A stretch of 64,000 nt of DNA. Origin: Gottfriedia luciferensis. GTDB lineage: Bacteria; Bacillota; Bacilli; Bacillales; Bacillaceae_G. A program made the translations under genes and the position numbers. Under the pieces are notes generated by a model, which saw nothing but the letters and a program-made list of their open reading frames with translations, made no database searches and had not been told where the DNA came from. Each line of letters opens with the position of its first letter. Within the stretch, counting starts at the first letter, position 1. Positions 29,018-38,262 of the stretch are shown piece after piece. The stretch lies in NCBI RefSeq assembly GCF_001712755.1, contig NZ_MDKC01000035.1:186001-250000 (forward strand), read 5' to 3'.

Positions 29018-30015
29018 TGCTCCGGCACCTGCAACCCAAAATGTTTGTATGTTAAATCCGTAACAATTCGTCCCCTAGGAGTCCGCTGAAGAAATCCAAT
29101 TTGAAGTAAATATGGCTCATATACATCTTCAATCGTTTGTGACTCTTCGCCAATTGAAGCTGCAATCGTATCAACCCCAACAGGACCGCCCTTAAATCGC
29201 TCAATAATAGCTAATAACAATTTATGATCGATATGGTCTAGACCTGCTTCATCTACCTGCATTTGAATTAAAGAGTCTTTTGCTATTTCAAAGGTAATGA
29301 TTCCACTTCCTTGAACTTGAGCAAAATCTCTAACTCTTCGTAATAAACGGTTTGCAATTCGAGGTGTGCCTCGAGACCTTCTAGCTACCTCTAAAGCAGC
29401 GTCATTTTCAATTTCCATTCCAAATAACTCTGCTGTTCTTTTAACGATCAATGCTAGCTGTTCAACTGTATAAAACTCTAACCGATTTAATACTCCAAAA
29501 CGATCTCTAAGTGGTGAAGAAAGAAGTCCTGCTCTAGTTGTTGCACCTATTAATGTAAATGGTGGCAAATCAATCCTTACCGACCTAGCAGTTGCATCCT
29601 TGCCAATTACAATGTCAAAGAAAAAGTCTTCCATTGCTGGATAAAGTACTTCTTCTACTGTTCGAGGCAGTCGGTGAATTTCATCGATAAATAATACATC
29701 ACCTGGTTGAAGTGAAGTCAAAATAGCTGCTAAATCTCCAGGACGCTCAATTGCTGGACCTGAAGTCGTTTTGAATCCAACACCTAGTTCATTTGCAATA
29801 ATCGCTGCTAAAGTAGTTTTACCTAATCCAGGAGGACCGTATAATAAAACATGATCTAGAGACTCATTTCGCATTTTTGCAGCTTCAATAAAAACTTGCA
29901 AATTCTTTTTAACTTTATCTTGCCCTATATATTCCCTTAATGATTGAGGCCGTAGTGAAAGTTCTTGATCAAATTCCTCGCCACTACTTTCACTTGATAA
30001 AATTCGGTCATCCAT
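29014..30015 (-). CDS. ruvB: Holliday junction branch migration helicase RuvB
   Basis: RuvB is the AAA+ motor that drives Holliday junction migration with RuvA. It shows Walker A ([14 protein letters not shown]), Walker B ([10 protein letters not shown]), sensor 1 (LIGATTRAG), the arginine finger (SPLRDRFG), sensor 2 ([18 protein letters not shown]) and a C-terminal winged helix ending [18 protein letters not shown]. The ATG at 30015 (MDDRILSSE) lies six bases after AGAGGTG and five after the ruvA stop; earlier start codons overlap the ribosome binding site. Length is 333 aa. Confidence 0.96.
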   Translation of the reverse strand: MDDRILSSESSGEEFDQELSLRPQSLREYIGQDKVKKNLQVFIEAAKMRNESLDHVLLYGPPGLGKTTLAAIIANELGVGFKTTSGPAIERPGDLAAILTSLQPGDVLFIDEIHRLPRTVEEVLYPAMEDFFFDIVIGKDATARSVRIDLPPFTLIGATTRAGLLSSPLRDRFGVLNRLEFYTVEQLALIVKRTAELFGMEIENDAALEVARRSRGTPRIANRLLRRVRDFAQVQGSGIITFEIAKDSLIQMQVDEAGLDHIDHKLLLAIIERFKGGPVGVDTIAASIGEESQTIEDVYEPYLLQIGFLQRTPRGRIVTDLTYKHFGLQVPEQ

Positions 30016-30020
30016 ATTCA

Positions 30021-30638
30021 TCACCTCTTAGCTTGCAAAAGTAATTGAAGTGCTTTTTTAATATATTCATCAGTTGAAAGTTTTTCATTCTTTAATAATG
30101 GTACGATCTTTTTAACTTCTTTTTCTGCATAGCCTAATGCTTTTAAAGCTTCAATTGCATCATCTAATGAAGATGCTGCACTTTCTTTCTCTTCAATAGC
30201 ATCTAGGTCAGTAAATAAATCGACTTGAACTGCTCCAAAGACTTTTTCAAGTTTACCTTTTAAATCAAGGATCATCTGTCTTGCTGTCTTTTTACCAACA
30301 CCAGGAAATTTTGTTAAAAATGCCTCGTCCTCTTCTTCTATCGCATGAACAATTTGATTTGGCTCTCCAGTCGCAACAATTGCCAAGGCACCTTTAGGTC
30401 CGATTCCTGACACACTTAACAATTTTTGAAATAAAGTACGTTCATCTAGTGTTTTAAAACCATATAACATCATAACATCTTCTCTTACATAATGATGAGT
30501 ATAAACTTTTAAGATTTCGTTTGAAGGTCTAAAAACATACGGATTAGGTGTAAATAATTGATAGCCCATTCCATTATGATCAACTACAATATATTCTGGT
30601 CCAACCCATTCTATCTTTCCAATTATGTATTCGTACAT
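30021..30638 (-). CDS. ruvA: Holliday junction branch migration protein RuvA
   Basis: RuvA binds the four-way junction as a tetramer and recruits RuvB. The N-terminal OB domain ([23 protein letters not shown]), the paired helix-hairpin-helix region ([15 protein letters not shown] and [20 protein letters not shown]), an acidic linker and the C-terminal RuvB-contacting three-helix domain ([12 protein letters not shown]) are all present. It has 205 aa and is the first gene of ruvAB. Confidence 0.97.
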   Translation of the reverse strand: MYEYIIGKIEWVGPEYIVVDHNGMGYQLFTPNPYVFRPSNEILKVYTHHYVREDVMMLYGFKTLDERTLFQKLLSVSGIGPKGALAIVATGEPNQIVHAIEEEDEAFLTKFPGVGKKTARQMILDLKGKLEKVFGAVQVDLFTDLDAIEEKESAASSLDDAIEALKALGYAEKEVKKIVPLLKNEKLSTDEYIKKALQLLLQAKR

Positions 30639-30826
30639 GGTTTTCTCCCCTTTTTACATGTATTCCATTGTACCATAGATAGAAGAAGGAGAAAAATAGT
30701 CGGCTGTCGAAAATAAAAATTTTATACATATGATTTAACTAAAAAGTTCATATAAGAATGACTAAAAAATATAGCAAATTTTTAAAAGCTCGATACTTAA
30801 GAAAATACATAGGGAGGCTATTCGAT

Positions 30827-31444
30827 TTGAACATGTTTCCAGTTCTAACTACAGAGAGACTTTATTTAAGAGAAATCAAAGTCACTGATCTTAATCGAAT
30901 GTTCAATATTTTATCAAGAGAAGATGTCACCAAATATTATGGACTAGATGCACTAAAAAATAGTAGTGAAGTATTGGACGTAATTCACTATTTTAGAGAA
31001 ATGTATGAAACGCGCAATGGCATCCGTTGGGGGATGATTGATAATGAAACAAACAAATTAATTGGAACTTGTGGATTTACAGCCTACCAAGAACGAAACA
31101 AAAGGGCAGAAGTTGGCTATGAGCTACACCCAGACTATTGGAGAAAAGGTTTTGCGACAGAAGCTTTAAAAGCATTATTATCATATGGATTTGATATTCT
31201 TCAACTAAATCGAATTGGAGCAATCGTTTATCCAGAAAATCTCCCTTCCCAAAAACTCCTTGAAAAAATAGGATTTACGAATGAAGGTCTACTACGTGAG
31301 TATTTAATACAAGGTAGTACAGCCCATGATACGTATGTTTATTCAATTTTGCGAAACGAATGGGAAAGAGCTCAGGAAAAGGAAGTTCGCGATCGGAAAA
31401 ATGACTTGAACCATAAAAATACAAAAAATCCACAAGGAAAATAA
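30827..31444 (+). CDS. GNAT N-acetyltransferase, RimJ/RimL type, 205 aa
   Basis: The chain begins MFPVLTTERLYLREIKVTDL, typical of RimJ/RimL-type acetyltransferases. The acetyl-CoA loop region is EVGYELHPDYWRKGFATEAL, and motif B is NRIGAIVYPENLPSQKLLEKIGF. Substrate is unknown; relatives modify ribosomal proteins or small amines. A longer frame from 30758 exists, but GGGAGG lies nine bases before the TTG at 30827, so I use that. It is divergent from ruvA and has its own terminator. Confidence 0.85.
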   Translation: MNMFPVLTTERLYLREIKVTDLNRMFNILSREDVTKYYGLDALKNSSEVLDVIHYFREMYETRNGIRWGMIDNETNKLIGTCGFTAYQERNKRAEVGYELHPDYWRKGFATEALKALLSYGFDILQLNRIGAIVYPENLPSQKLLEKIGFTNEGLLREYLIQGSTAHDTYVYSILRNEWERAQEKEVRDRKNDLNHKNTKNPQGK

Positions 31445-31467
31445 ATCATCTTTGTGGATTATTTTTT
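31427..31467 (+). terminator. Terminator of the RimJ/RimL-type acetyltransferase gene
   Basis: AATCCACAA pairs with TTGTGGATT around the stop codon, followed by ATTTTTTATATT. Confidence 0.8.
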
Positions 31468-31513
31468 ATATTTAGTTAGTCGTTACCGATTGACCACAGT
31501 CGAAATACGAAAT

Positions 31514-32029
31514 TCAATTTACGATCCTTTCATACTCTTTTAAGTAATGTAATAGATAATCGTAATGATTTTTGGTCGAAATTTTAATCCCTTTCTCAAG
31601 CTGCTTTTGTTTATTTACTTCTAATTTATTCGTATCTATTTGAAAAAAAGATTCAATAATATTATTACCACTTGGCGCTCCAATATATAAATTCAAAACT
31701 CCATTTGAATTTATTCCTAAATAACCTTTCGATTTTAAAGTAGGAGAAAGATCATTAATTTTTTTCATTAATACGATTTGATCATCATTTTCTTCTATGA
31801 CTTTCCAACCCTTAAATTCTTTTTTGACTTGCCCCAGGGTTTTGTGTTGATTAATATAAATTTCTTCAATCACTTCACCGTTTATATAGACTTTATGTAA
31901 AATGATTGTAATCCCCTTTTTGTTCGAACTAGGATGAATATCATTATGAGCTGCCAATGTTTCAGTTTGTGCCGGTATTAATAAAGCTAGTAAACAAACA
32001 AATATTAAAATGAACTTTTTCACAAACAT
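31514..32029 (-). CDS. bofC: BofC, forespore signalling checkpoint protein
   Basis: BofC is secreted from the forespore into the intermembrane space and restrains SpoIVB, the protease that triggers pro-sigma-K processing. A signal peptide covers residues 1-27 (ending QTETLAA). The mature part has the family features DLSPTLKSKGYLGINSNGVL and IESFFQIDTNKLE ... KGI. At 171 aa it matches the B. subtilis protein (170), and it lies upstream of ruvA as there. Its partners SpoIVFA and SpoIVFB are also encoded in this window. Confidence 0.88.
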   Translation of the reverse strand: MFVKKFILIFVCLLALLIPAQTETLAAHNDIHPSSNKKGITIILHKVYINGEVIEEIYINQHKTLGQVKKEFKGWKVIEENDDQIVLMKKINDLSPTLKSKGYLGINSNGVLNLYIGAPSGNNIIESFFQIDTNKLEVNKQKQLEKGIKISTKNHYDYLLHYLKEYERIVN

Positions 32030-32135
32030 CCACTCCTTTAGACAAAATCATACAAGCTTTTTTAGTTTGACCATTCCTTTTATCTTTATCCAAACTGTTT
32101 AAAATTTTTATAGTAAATGGCCATAAATATCTAAA

Positions 32136-32164
32136 CAAAAAACCCTAAAGCGTTGTCTTTAGGG
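32136..32164 (-). terminator. Terminator of the TetR-GNAT operon
   Basis: The stem CCCTAAAG/CTTTAGGG has a CGTTGT loop. On the minus strand TTTTTTG follows. Confidence 0.8.
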
Positions 32165-32239
32165 AAGGGGGATGAAAGCTAATGATCTTCATCTTTTCTA
32201 ATGAAAGAATCTTATCTTTTTAACTTTGTAATTTTATCT

Positions 32240-32698
32240 TTAATGATCAGATAGATTTTCAAATAGAGATATAAAAAAATTAGGTGCCACTTCAATTTTC
32301 TTATGAAATTTAAAACCAAAAGTTTTATATAAGTTAATGGCTGGTAGGTTATCTGATCCTGTTGAAACAATTACCTTTTTCTTTTTTGCAATTTCATTTA
32401 AAAAATAATGAACTAATTTTCTTGCAATTCCCTGCTTAAAGCAACTAGGATGTACTACCAATCTACATATTTGATATTCATTATCGCCTTCTGAATAGGC
32501 CAAAAATCCTTTTAAATCATGTTCAATCACATAACCGATAAAGACTTCTTTGGAATCTCTAATACTTTCGACATTGTCCTTTAATTGTGGTATTCCTTCA
32601 AAATTGATTAACTTTGCCTCTACCATATATGCAGGTAACTGTACATTTAAAATTGAATTTGCCATTTTTTTATCTTTATTGTCTAGTTTTAAAATCAA
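32240..32698 (-). CDS. GNAT family N-acetyltransferase, 152 aa
   Basis: A single GNAT domain is visible, with LVVHPSCFKQGIARKLVHYF as the acetyl-CoA-binding loop and NLPAINLYKTFGFKFHKKIE as the C-terminal motif. The start is TTG, with AGGAGGAG about seven bases upstream. It lies 33 bp behind a TetR regulator gene and is probably co-transcribed and co-regulated with it. Substrate cannot be inferred; detoxification of an amine compound is one possibility given the regulator. Confidence 0.82.
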   Translation of the reverse strand: MILKLDNKDKKMANSILNVQLPAYMVEAKLINFEGIPQLKDNVESIRDSKEVFIGYVIEHDLKGFLAYSEGDNEYQICRLVVHPSCFKQGIARKLVHYFLNEIAKKKKVIVSTGSDNLPAINLYKTFGFKFHKKIEVAPNFFISLFENLSDH

Positions 32699-32731
32699 AA
32701 ATTTTCTCCTCCTAATCCTCTGACCTTACTC

Positions 32732-33298
32732 CTACGCTTTTGATAAGCCATTTAGGATATAAAAGTTAAATAACTCTGTAATTTTTTTAGGACTTAGTGC
32801 TTCATGCTCTTTCTCCCATTCGATTTTAAGTGTTGTATAAAGTCGAAACATGACTAAAGCGGTGATTTCGGGATCACATTCAACAATTTCTTTCTTTTCT
32901 ATTGCTTCTTCAATTTTTTTCTGTATGTATAGAATGATTGAATGATTCAATCGTTTTAAAGCGTCATGTACTATAGTCGTTCCAATTTCTTTTTGTTCCT
33001 GAAGTAACTTTATTGTTAATTCATGTTCATTATGAAAGGCTATAAAAACTTCAATTCCTTTATGTGCTTTTTCAATGAATGAATCTTCATCACGAATGGA
33101 TTGTTCAGCTAAAAATTTCATTTCAGTAATCAAATTATTGATGATTTCATCAAACAATTCTTCTTTATTTTTAAAGAAAGTATAAATCGTTCCCTTTCCA
33201 ACATTTGCCTGTTTTGCGATTTGACTCATTGTAGTTGCTTTATAGCCAAAAATGGTAAATGACTTTGTGGCAGCTTGTAAAATATTTTGCTTTTTCAA
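32732..33298 (-). CDS. TetR/AcrR family transcriptional regulator, 188 aa
   Basis: The N-terminus is a TetR helix-turn-helix: ILQAATKSFTIFGYKATTMSQIAKQA, then VGKGTIYTFFKNKEELF. The C-terminal ligand-binding half is all-helical and diverged. A longer frame reaches 33337, but the TTG at 33298 lies six bases after GAGGTG and gives MKKQNILQAA, the normal N-terminus. A palindrome in its promoter (33329-33355) is a likely autoregulatory operator. It leads an operon with a GNAT acetyltransferase. Confidence 0.85.
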   Translation of the reverse strand: MKKQNILQAATKSFTIFGYKATTMSQIAKQANVGKGTIYTFFKNKEELFDEIINNLITEMKFLAEQSIRDEDSFIEKAHKGIEVFIAFHNEHELTIKLLQEQKEIGTTIVHDALKRLNHSIILYIQKKIEEAIEKKEIVECDPEITALVMFRLYTTLKIEWEKEHEALSPKKITELFNFYILNGLSKA

Positions 33299-33328
33299 AA
33301 AACTCACCTCAACTTCTCTTGTTACCCA

Positions 33329-33355
33329 ATTGACCACTTCAAACTTTTGGTCAAT
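33329..33355. promoter_or_regulatory. Putative TetR operator upstream of the TetR-GNAT operon
   Basis: ATTGACCA and TGGTCAAT form a perfect 8-bp inverted repeat with an 11-base spacer, 31 bases upstream of the TTG start. The right arm also resembles a -35 element read on the minus strand. Confidence 0.55.
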
Positions 33356-33461
33356 ATAAAAATCACTTTACCATATTGTTGAACCCTCATCAAACGAATT
33401 ATTTAACTATTCTAAGAACTAAAAGTAACTAATCTTTGGGAATTGTATCCCTAAACTGAAA

Positions 33462-33496
33462 CTTTAAAAAGGAAGAAGCATGAGCTTCTTCCTTTT
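33462..33496 (-). terminator. Terminator of coxA
   Basis: AAAAGGAAGAAGC pairs with GCTTCTTCCTTTT around an ATGA loop, and on the minus strand runs into a T-rich tract. Confidence 0.85.
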
Positions 33497-33515
33497 CAAT
33501 GTAAAAAATTAATAT

Positions 33516-34289
33516 TTATCGGTTTGGATTGGTTGCATCCTTCACATCATTTTTTACATTACGATACATATGTTTAACATTTTGTTTTGTATCGTATAAT
33601 ACATTTTTAGTGGCATTTGGAACATTATTTGTAATGTTATTTAAATTATTTCTAATTGTTCCATCGAATGTTACATATACTTTTTTACCACTAGTGTATG
33701 GTGATAAAGCGTCTTTAATTTTTGATCTAAATGCGCTTTCATCAACATTTTTATTTACCAAATCTACTGCAACAAGAACCTGATCACCAACAGCAACCGT
33801 GCTTGCTTTGGATACATTTGACATTTGTTCTACTCGTTTAGAAATTTGGTCAGCAAACTTTCGTTCACCCGCATTCATATTAGTGTTTGTACTAATATTT
33901 GTATATGGTACAAGAGGAGCTGTATTTAGATCGTTATTATAGCGAACTTGATCCATGTTGTAGTTTCTATTCATATTGTTGACATTTCTTCCATACGTTC
34001 CGTCATGGATAACGCCATCATTAGAATACTCACTACTTAAACCTTCATTTATACGATCATTTCCGTAGTGATTATTTTTCTTTGTGAAATAATCTTGGTT
34101 ATTAGGATAGTTTACGTTTTCATAACGATAATTAACAGCATAAGGGTTTGTCGGTCTATTGAAGTTTACTTTTTCATAACCAACATTTCTTTTATGGTCA
34201 TTCATGGCATTATTGTTTGTTCCACAAGCAGATAATGTTAAAGCTGTTAGCACCGTACCTGTAGCAACGATAAGACCTTTTTTATTCAA
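33516..34289 (-). CDS. coxA: CoxA-like YhcN/YlaJ family sporulation lipoprotein
   Basis: The signal peptide ends in lipobox LSAC (Cys22). The middle is a long Asn/Tyr-rich low-complexity stretch (residues 25-135). The C-terminal half is a YhcN/YlaJ domain (AGERKFADQISKRVEQMSNVSKASTVAVGDQVLVAVDL, then the VYVTFDGTI strand). CoxA (YrbB) of B. subtilis is a spore cortex protein encoded next to safA; the same neighbour supports the name here. It has its own terminator, and a gap of about 240 bp to safA suggests its own sporulation promoter. Confidence 0.8.
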   Translation of the reverse strand: MNKKGLIVATGTVLTALTLSACGTNNNAMNDHKRNVGYEKVNFNRPTNPYAVNYRYENVNYPNNQDYFTKKNNHYGNDRINEGLSSEYSNDGVIHDGTYGRNVNNMNRNYNMDQVRYNNDLNTAPLVPYTNISTNTNMNAGERKFADQISKRVEQMSNVSKASTVAVGDQVLVAVDLVNKNVDESAFRSKIKDALSPYTSGKKVYVTFDGTIRNNLNNITNNVPNATKNVLYDTKQNVKHMYRNVKNDVKDATNPNR

Positions 34290-34484
34290 TATAAAACCCT
34301 CCCTTTATTTACACCCAATTGTAATACCAAAGTTGTATTACAAAGTTAGGTTGACCTTTTTAGGTGGATTTTAAATTGTTAATAGATGGTTTGAAACTCA
34401 TTTTAAGTAAAAAAGTAGCCTTTATAGGCTATTACATGTTAACTCAATTTCTACTCCAATTAATTCCTGTATGAAATAGTTAAA

Positions 34485-34518
34485 ATAAAAAAAAGACGAT
34501 TAGAAAATAATCGCCTTT
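34485..34518 (-). terminator. Terminator of safA
   Basis: AAAGACGATTA pairs with TAATCGCCTTT (one mismatch), and on the minus strand is followed by TTTTTTTTATTTTA. Confidence 0.75.
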
Positions 34519-34532
34519 TTAAATAAAATTCT

Positions 34533-36917
34533 TTATTGTTCGTCTTCCTCAAAATATGGCACTCCGTATGAAGACTGATTTTGTGCATAAGGAGTAAATA
34601 ATTGCGAATTTGGATCAAAATAAGGTTCTGATGCATCACGATACATTGGTGTCGGTCCAGTCGCATACGGTGAAACAACTGGTCCGCCTTGGAACTTTGG
34701 ATAGTCCATAGCTGGCAATGTTTGTGGGAAGTTTTCATTTGGTCCCATATATGCCGGTAATGTTTGTGGGAAGTTTGCGTTTGGTCCCATGTATGCTGGC
34801 ATTGTTGCTGGGAAGTTTGCGTTTGGTCCCATGTATGCTGGCATTGTTGCTGGGAAGTTTTCATTTGGTCCCATATATGCCGGCATTGTTGCTGGGAAGT
34901 TTGCGTTTGGCCCCATATACGCTGGCATTGTCGCTGGGAAGTTTGCGTTTGGTCCCATATAAGCTGGCATTGTTGCTGGGAAGTTTTCATTTGGTCCCAT
35001 ATATGCTGGCATTGTTGCTGGGAAGTTTTCATTTGGTCCCATATATGCCGGCATTGTTGCTGGGAAATTTTCATTTGGTCCCATATATGCTGGTAATGTT
35101 TGTGGGAAATTTCCGTTCGGTCCCATGTATGCCGGTAATGTTTGAGCTAAATTCGGATTCGGTCCCATATATGCTGGTAGCGTTTGGCCTGTATTTGGAT
35201 TCGGTCCCATATACGATGGCATTGTTTGCCCAGTATTTCCTGGCATTGGTGCTGGTAAAGGTGTTGGAACAGGTGCAGGTAATGGCATTGGCATCGCAGT
35301 TGGCGGAACTGGTGCTACTGGCACTCCTCCAGTCGCTCCTGTTACTTCTCCTCCTGGCAACATCGGCATAGCTCCAAAACTCGGTAATGTTGGTAATGCC
35401 CCTCCCTCACCTCGTGGATAATATGGGAAGCCAGCGTTTGGTCCCATATAGGCCGGTAATGTTTGAGGGAAGTTTGCGTTTGGTCCCATATATGCTGGCA
35501 TTGTTTGTGGGAAGTTTGCGTTTGGTCCCATATAGGCCGGCATTGTTTGTGGGAAGTTTTCATTTGGTCCCATATATGCTGGTAATGTTTGTGGGAAATT
35601 TCCGTTCGGTCCCATGTATGCTGGTAAAGTTTGGGCTGCGTTTGGATTTGGTCCTGCATATGCTGGTAAAGTTTGGGCTGCGTTTGGGTTTGGTCCTACA
35701 TATGCTGGTAGCGTTTGAGCTGCGTTTGGATTTGGCCCCATATATGCTGGTAATGTTTGCGGTACATTCGGTCCTGAGTATGCTGGTAGTGTTTGTGGTG
35801 CATTTGGTCCCATATAAGCTGGTAAAGTTTGTGCTGCATTATTTGGCCCCATATATGCTGGTAATGTTTGTGCTTTGTTAGTAGCTACTGGTGATACTTG
35901 CGCATTTGGTTTTCCTGTTGATACTGGCGATACTTGCATATTCGGTTTTCCCGTTGCCACTGGTGACACTTGCATATTTGGTTTTCCTGTTGCTGCAGGT
36001 GAAACTTGCATATTTGGTTTCCCTGTTGATACTGGTGATACTTGCATATTTGGCTTTCCTGTTGATACTGGTGATACTTGCATATTTGGTTTTCCTGTTG
36101 ATACCGGTGATACTTGCATATTCGGTTTTCCTGTTGCTACTGGTAAGACTTGCTCTTTCGGTTTTCCAGTTGATACTGGTGATACTTGCACATTTGGTTT
36201 TCCTGTTGCTACTGGTGATACTTGCACATTTGGTTTTCCTGTTGCTACTGGTGATACTTGTTGATTTGGTTTTCCTGTTGCTACTGGCGATACTTGTTGA
36301 TTTGGTTTACCTGTTTCCGCTGGTGATACTTGCGGATTTGGTGTTGACGGAGAAACCAATGATCCTGGGAAGTAGTTCTTTTTCTCTGACATGCTTTGTC
36401 CTCCCTTGGTGTTCACATTTGATTTATTTTCATTTATCGGATTTTTAACTGCCACTGGCGAAACAACTTGCGGTATGTTCGCATTTGGTTTTCCAGTTTG
36501 AACAGGAGATACTTGTTGATTCGCATTATTTGTCGCAGGTGATACAGTCGGTTTCGCAGGTGGAATAGGTACCTGAATTACAGGTTTTACTGTCGGTGTA
36601 ACCTCTACATTAATATTCAAATTATTATCAACTGGCTTTGTATTCGGCATGACAGCAGGTTGTGTCTGAGCTACAGGTTGAACATTTCCTTCTTCTACCT
36701 CCAAAGCAACACTTGGCTTAGGTTGCTGTACCTCCTTTTTAGAACCTAATGGGGCTGGCTTTTCTCCCCTTTCTGGCACTTTTATTTTCATGCCAGGATA
36801 GATCATATCTGGATTACTTAGTTGGGCATTTAATTTAACGATCTCTTCGTAGTCGATGTTATATTTTTGAGCAATGCTCTTAAGGGTATCGCCCTTTATT
36901 ACTATGTGAATTCTCAC
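34533..36917 (-). CDS. safA: SafA-like spore coat assembly protein with expanded repeats, 794 aa
   Basis: SafA anchors the inner coat at the cortex-coat boundary. Residues 2-47 are a LysM peptidoglycan-binding domain (IVIKGDTLKSIAQKYNI ... IYPGMKIKVP). A Pro-rich linker follows, then about 13 tandem 12-residue repeats of the QVSPVSTGKPNM type. Next are about 11 repeats of 14 residues (QTLPAYMGPN plus four), a Pro/Gly spacer, and about 12 more of the same repeat. The C-terminal end is acidic and aromatic. The chain is about twice the B. subtilis length (387). It starts at GTG, seven bases after AGGAGG. An internal ATG with its own ribosome binding site lies at codon 176. Gene order nadA-safA-coxA supports the identification. 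Confidence 0.85.
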   Translation of the reverse strand: MRIHIVIKGDTLKSIAQKYNIDYEEIVKLNAQLSNPDMIYPGMKIKVPERGEKPAPLGSKKEVQQPKPSVALEVEEGNVQPVAQTQPAVMPNTKPVDNNLNINVEVTPTVKPVIQVPIPPAKPTVSPATNNANQQVSPVQTGKPNANIPQVVSPVAVKNPINENKSNVNTKGGQSMSEKKNYFPGSLVSPSTPNPQVSPAETGKPNQQVSPVATGKPNQQVSPVATGKPNVQVSPVATGKPNVQVSPVSTGKPKEQVLPVATGKPNMQVSPVSTGKPNMQVSPVSTGKPNMQVSPVSTGKPNMQVSPAATGKPNMQVSPVATGKPNMQVSPVSTGKPNAQVSPVATNKAQTLPAYMGPNNAAQTLPAYMGPNAPQTLPAYSGPNVPQTLPAYMGPNPNAAQTLPAYVGPNPNAAQTLPAYAGPNPNAAQTLPAYMGPNGNFPQTLPAYMGPNENFPQTMPAYMGPNANFPQTMPAYMGPNANFPQTLPAYMGPNAGFPYYPRGEGGALPTLPSFGAMPMLPGGEVTGATGGVPVAPVPPTAMPMPLPAPVPTPLPAPMPGNTGQTMPSYMGPNPNTGQTLPAYMGPNPNLAQTLPAYMGPNGNFPQTLPAYMGPNENFPATMPAYMGPNENFPATMPAYMGPNENFPATMPAYMGPNANFPATMPAYMGPNANFPATMPAYMGPNENFPATMPAYMGPNANFPATMPAYMGPNANFPQTLPAYMGPNENFPQTLPAMDYPKFQGGPVVSPYATGPTPMYRDASEPYFDPNSQLFTPYAQNQSSYGVPYFEEDEQ
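36390..36405 (-). promoter_or_regulatory. Internal ribosome binding site and start within safA
   Basis: On the minus strand AAGGGAGGACAAAGCATG places GGGAGG seven bases before an in-frame ATG (MSEKKNYFPGS, residue 176). It would give a 619-aa product without LysM. B. subtilis SafA is known to make a short form from an internal start at Met164, so this is likely functional. Confidence 0.65.
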
Positions 36918-37069
36918 CTTTTCCCCTCCTGACCAATTGCCTCTACGTTGGATTGTACATTAGTACCTCACAACAATGTATGTCTGAATATTTGTATTTA
37001 TGATAGAAGGTATTTTAATTTATGACGAGTAAGCTTGTATAAGTATTTACTTTATTCTTGTTTTTTCTA

Positions 37070-37108
37070 TAAAAAAATCATTTAGCTCATATTGTACTAA
37101 ATGATTTT
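37070..37108 (-). terminator. Terminator of nadBCA
   Basis: AAAATCATTTAG pairs with CTAAATGATTTT, and T-rich sequence follows on the minus strand. Confidence 0.8.
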
Positions 37109-37128
37109 ATTTTTTTGCTATTTAATTT

Positions 37129-38238
37129 TTAAGCAAGCTCAAGCATTTTATCTAATGCCTTAATTGCATCTTTTGCAGTTTGTTTATCAACTGTAATAAT
37201 ATTTTGGATATTACCTTTTTCGATATTTTCTAAAGACCACAATAAATGTGGTAAATCGATACGATTCATCGTTAAACAAGGACACATAAATGGATTTAAT
37301 GAAATAATCTCCTTATCAGGATGATTTTTAATAATTCTTTGAACCAGATTCATCTCAGTTCCAATTGCCCATTTACTTCCTGCAGGTGCAGCTTCAATTT
37401 GGTCAATAATATATTTCGTAGATCCATTGTCATCACTTGCTGCTACAACTTCTCTTGAACATTCTGGATGCACAATAATTCTCATATCTGGATGATTTTT
37501 TCGTACATTCTCAATATTTTTCACTGTAAAATTTTCATGAACCGAGCAGTGACCTTTCCAAAGTATTACTTTAATGTTATTTAGATCGCCCTCATATTCT
37601 AAAGTATCCGTTATTGGATTCCAAATTGCCATATGCTCTAATGGTACACCTAATTCAAATGCTGTGTTTCTACCTAAATGTTGATCAGGTAGGAATAAAA
37701 TACGTTCTTTTTGTGTAAAAGCCCATGAAACAACCTTTTTAGCATTAGATGAAGTTACGGTTGCTCCATCATTTCTACCGACAAACGCTTTAATAGCAGC
37801 AGTTGAATTAACATATGTTAACGGTAAAATCGTGTCTCCAAAAAGCTTTTGTAACTCTACCCATGCACGATCAGTTTGATGGTGATCTGCCATATCTGCC
37901 ATTGAACAGCCTGCTCTCATATCAGGTAAAATAACGATCTGTTCGTCTTCCGTTAAAATATCTGCGGTCTCTGCCATAAAATGAACTCCACAGAATACAA
38001 TATACTTCGCCTTTTTATTATTAGCAGCAACTTGAGCAAGTTGTAGAGAATCTCCAGTCGAATCTGAAAAAACGACAACTTCTTCCTTTTGATAATGATG
38101 ACCTGGAATGAAAAGAGCATCACCTAATCTCTCTTTTATATCTTTTACTCTTTTTTCCATTTCTTCAGTTGATAATGTATAATACTCATCAGGAATTTGA
38201 TATCCTTCATTTTTTTGTATCATATCTAAAACGTTCAT
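37129..38238 (-). CDS. nadA: Quinolinate synthase NadA
   Basis: NadA condenses iminoaspartate with dihydroxyacetone phosphate to quinolinate, using a [4Fe-4S] cluster. Cluster cysteines are visible in [18 protein letters not shown] and [16 protein letters not shown]. The [12 protein letters not shown] and [18 protein letters not shown] segments are typical of the Bacillus type. The ATG at 38238 (MNVLDMIQ) is favoured by GGAG eight bases upstream and gives 369 aa (B. subtilis 368). It is the last gene of nadB-nadC-nadA. Confidence 0.96.
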   Translation of the reverse strand: MNVLDMIQKNEGYQIPDEYYTLSTEEMEKRVKDIKERLGDALFIPGHHYQKEEVVVFSDSTGDSLQLAQVAANNKKAKYIVFCGVHFMAETADILTEDEQIVILPDMRAGCSMADMADHHQTDRAWVELQKLFGDTILPLTYVNSTAAIKAFVGRNDGATVTSSNAKKVVSWAFTQKERILFLPDQHLGRNTAFELGVPLEHMAIWNPITDTLEYEGDLNNIKVILWKGHCSVHENFTVKNIENVRKNHPDMRIIVHPECSREVVAASDDNGSTKYIIDQIEAAPAGSKWAIGTEMNLVQRIIKNHPDKEIISLNPFMCPCLTMNRIDLPHLLWSLENIEKGNIQNIITVDKQTAKDAIKALDKMLELA

Positions 38239-38262
38239 TTTCCCCACTCCAATCCCTCTTTA

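Noticed and set aside
34718-36448. Several long plus-strand and minus-strand frames opposite or offset from safA
   Set aside because: They mirror the 36- and 42-bp DNA repeats of safA in other frames, giving repetitive Leu/Val/Trp/His-rich chains without starts or signals.
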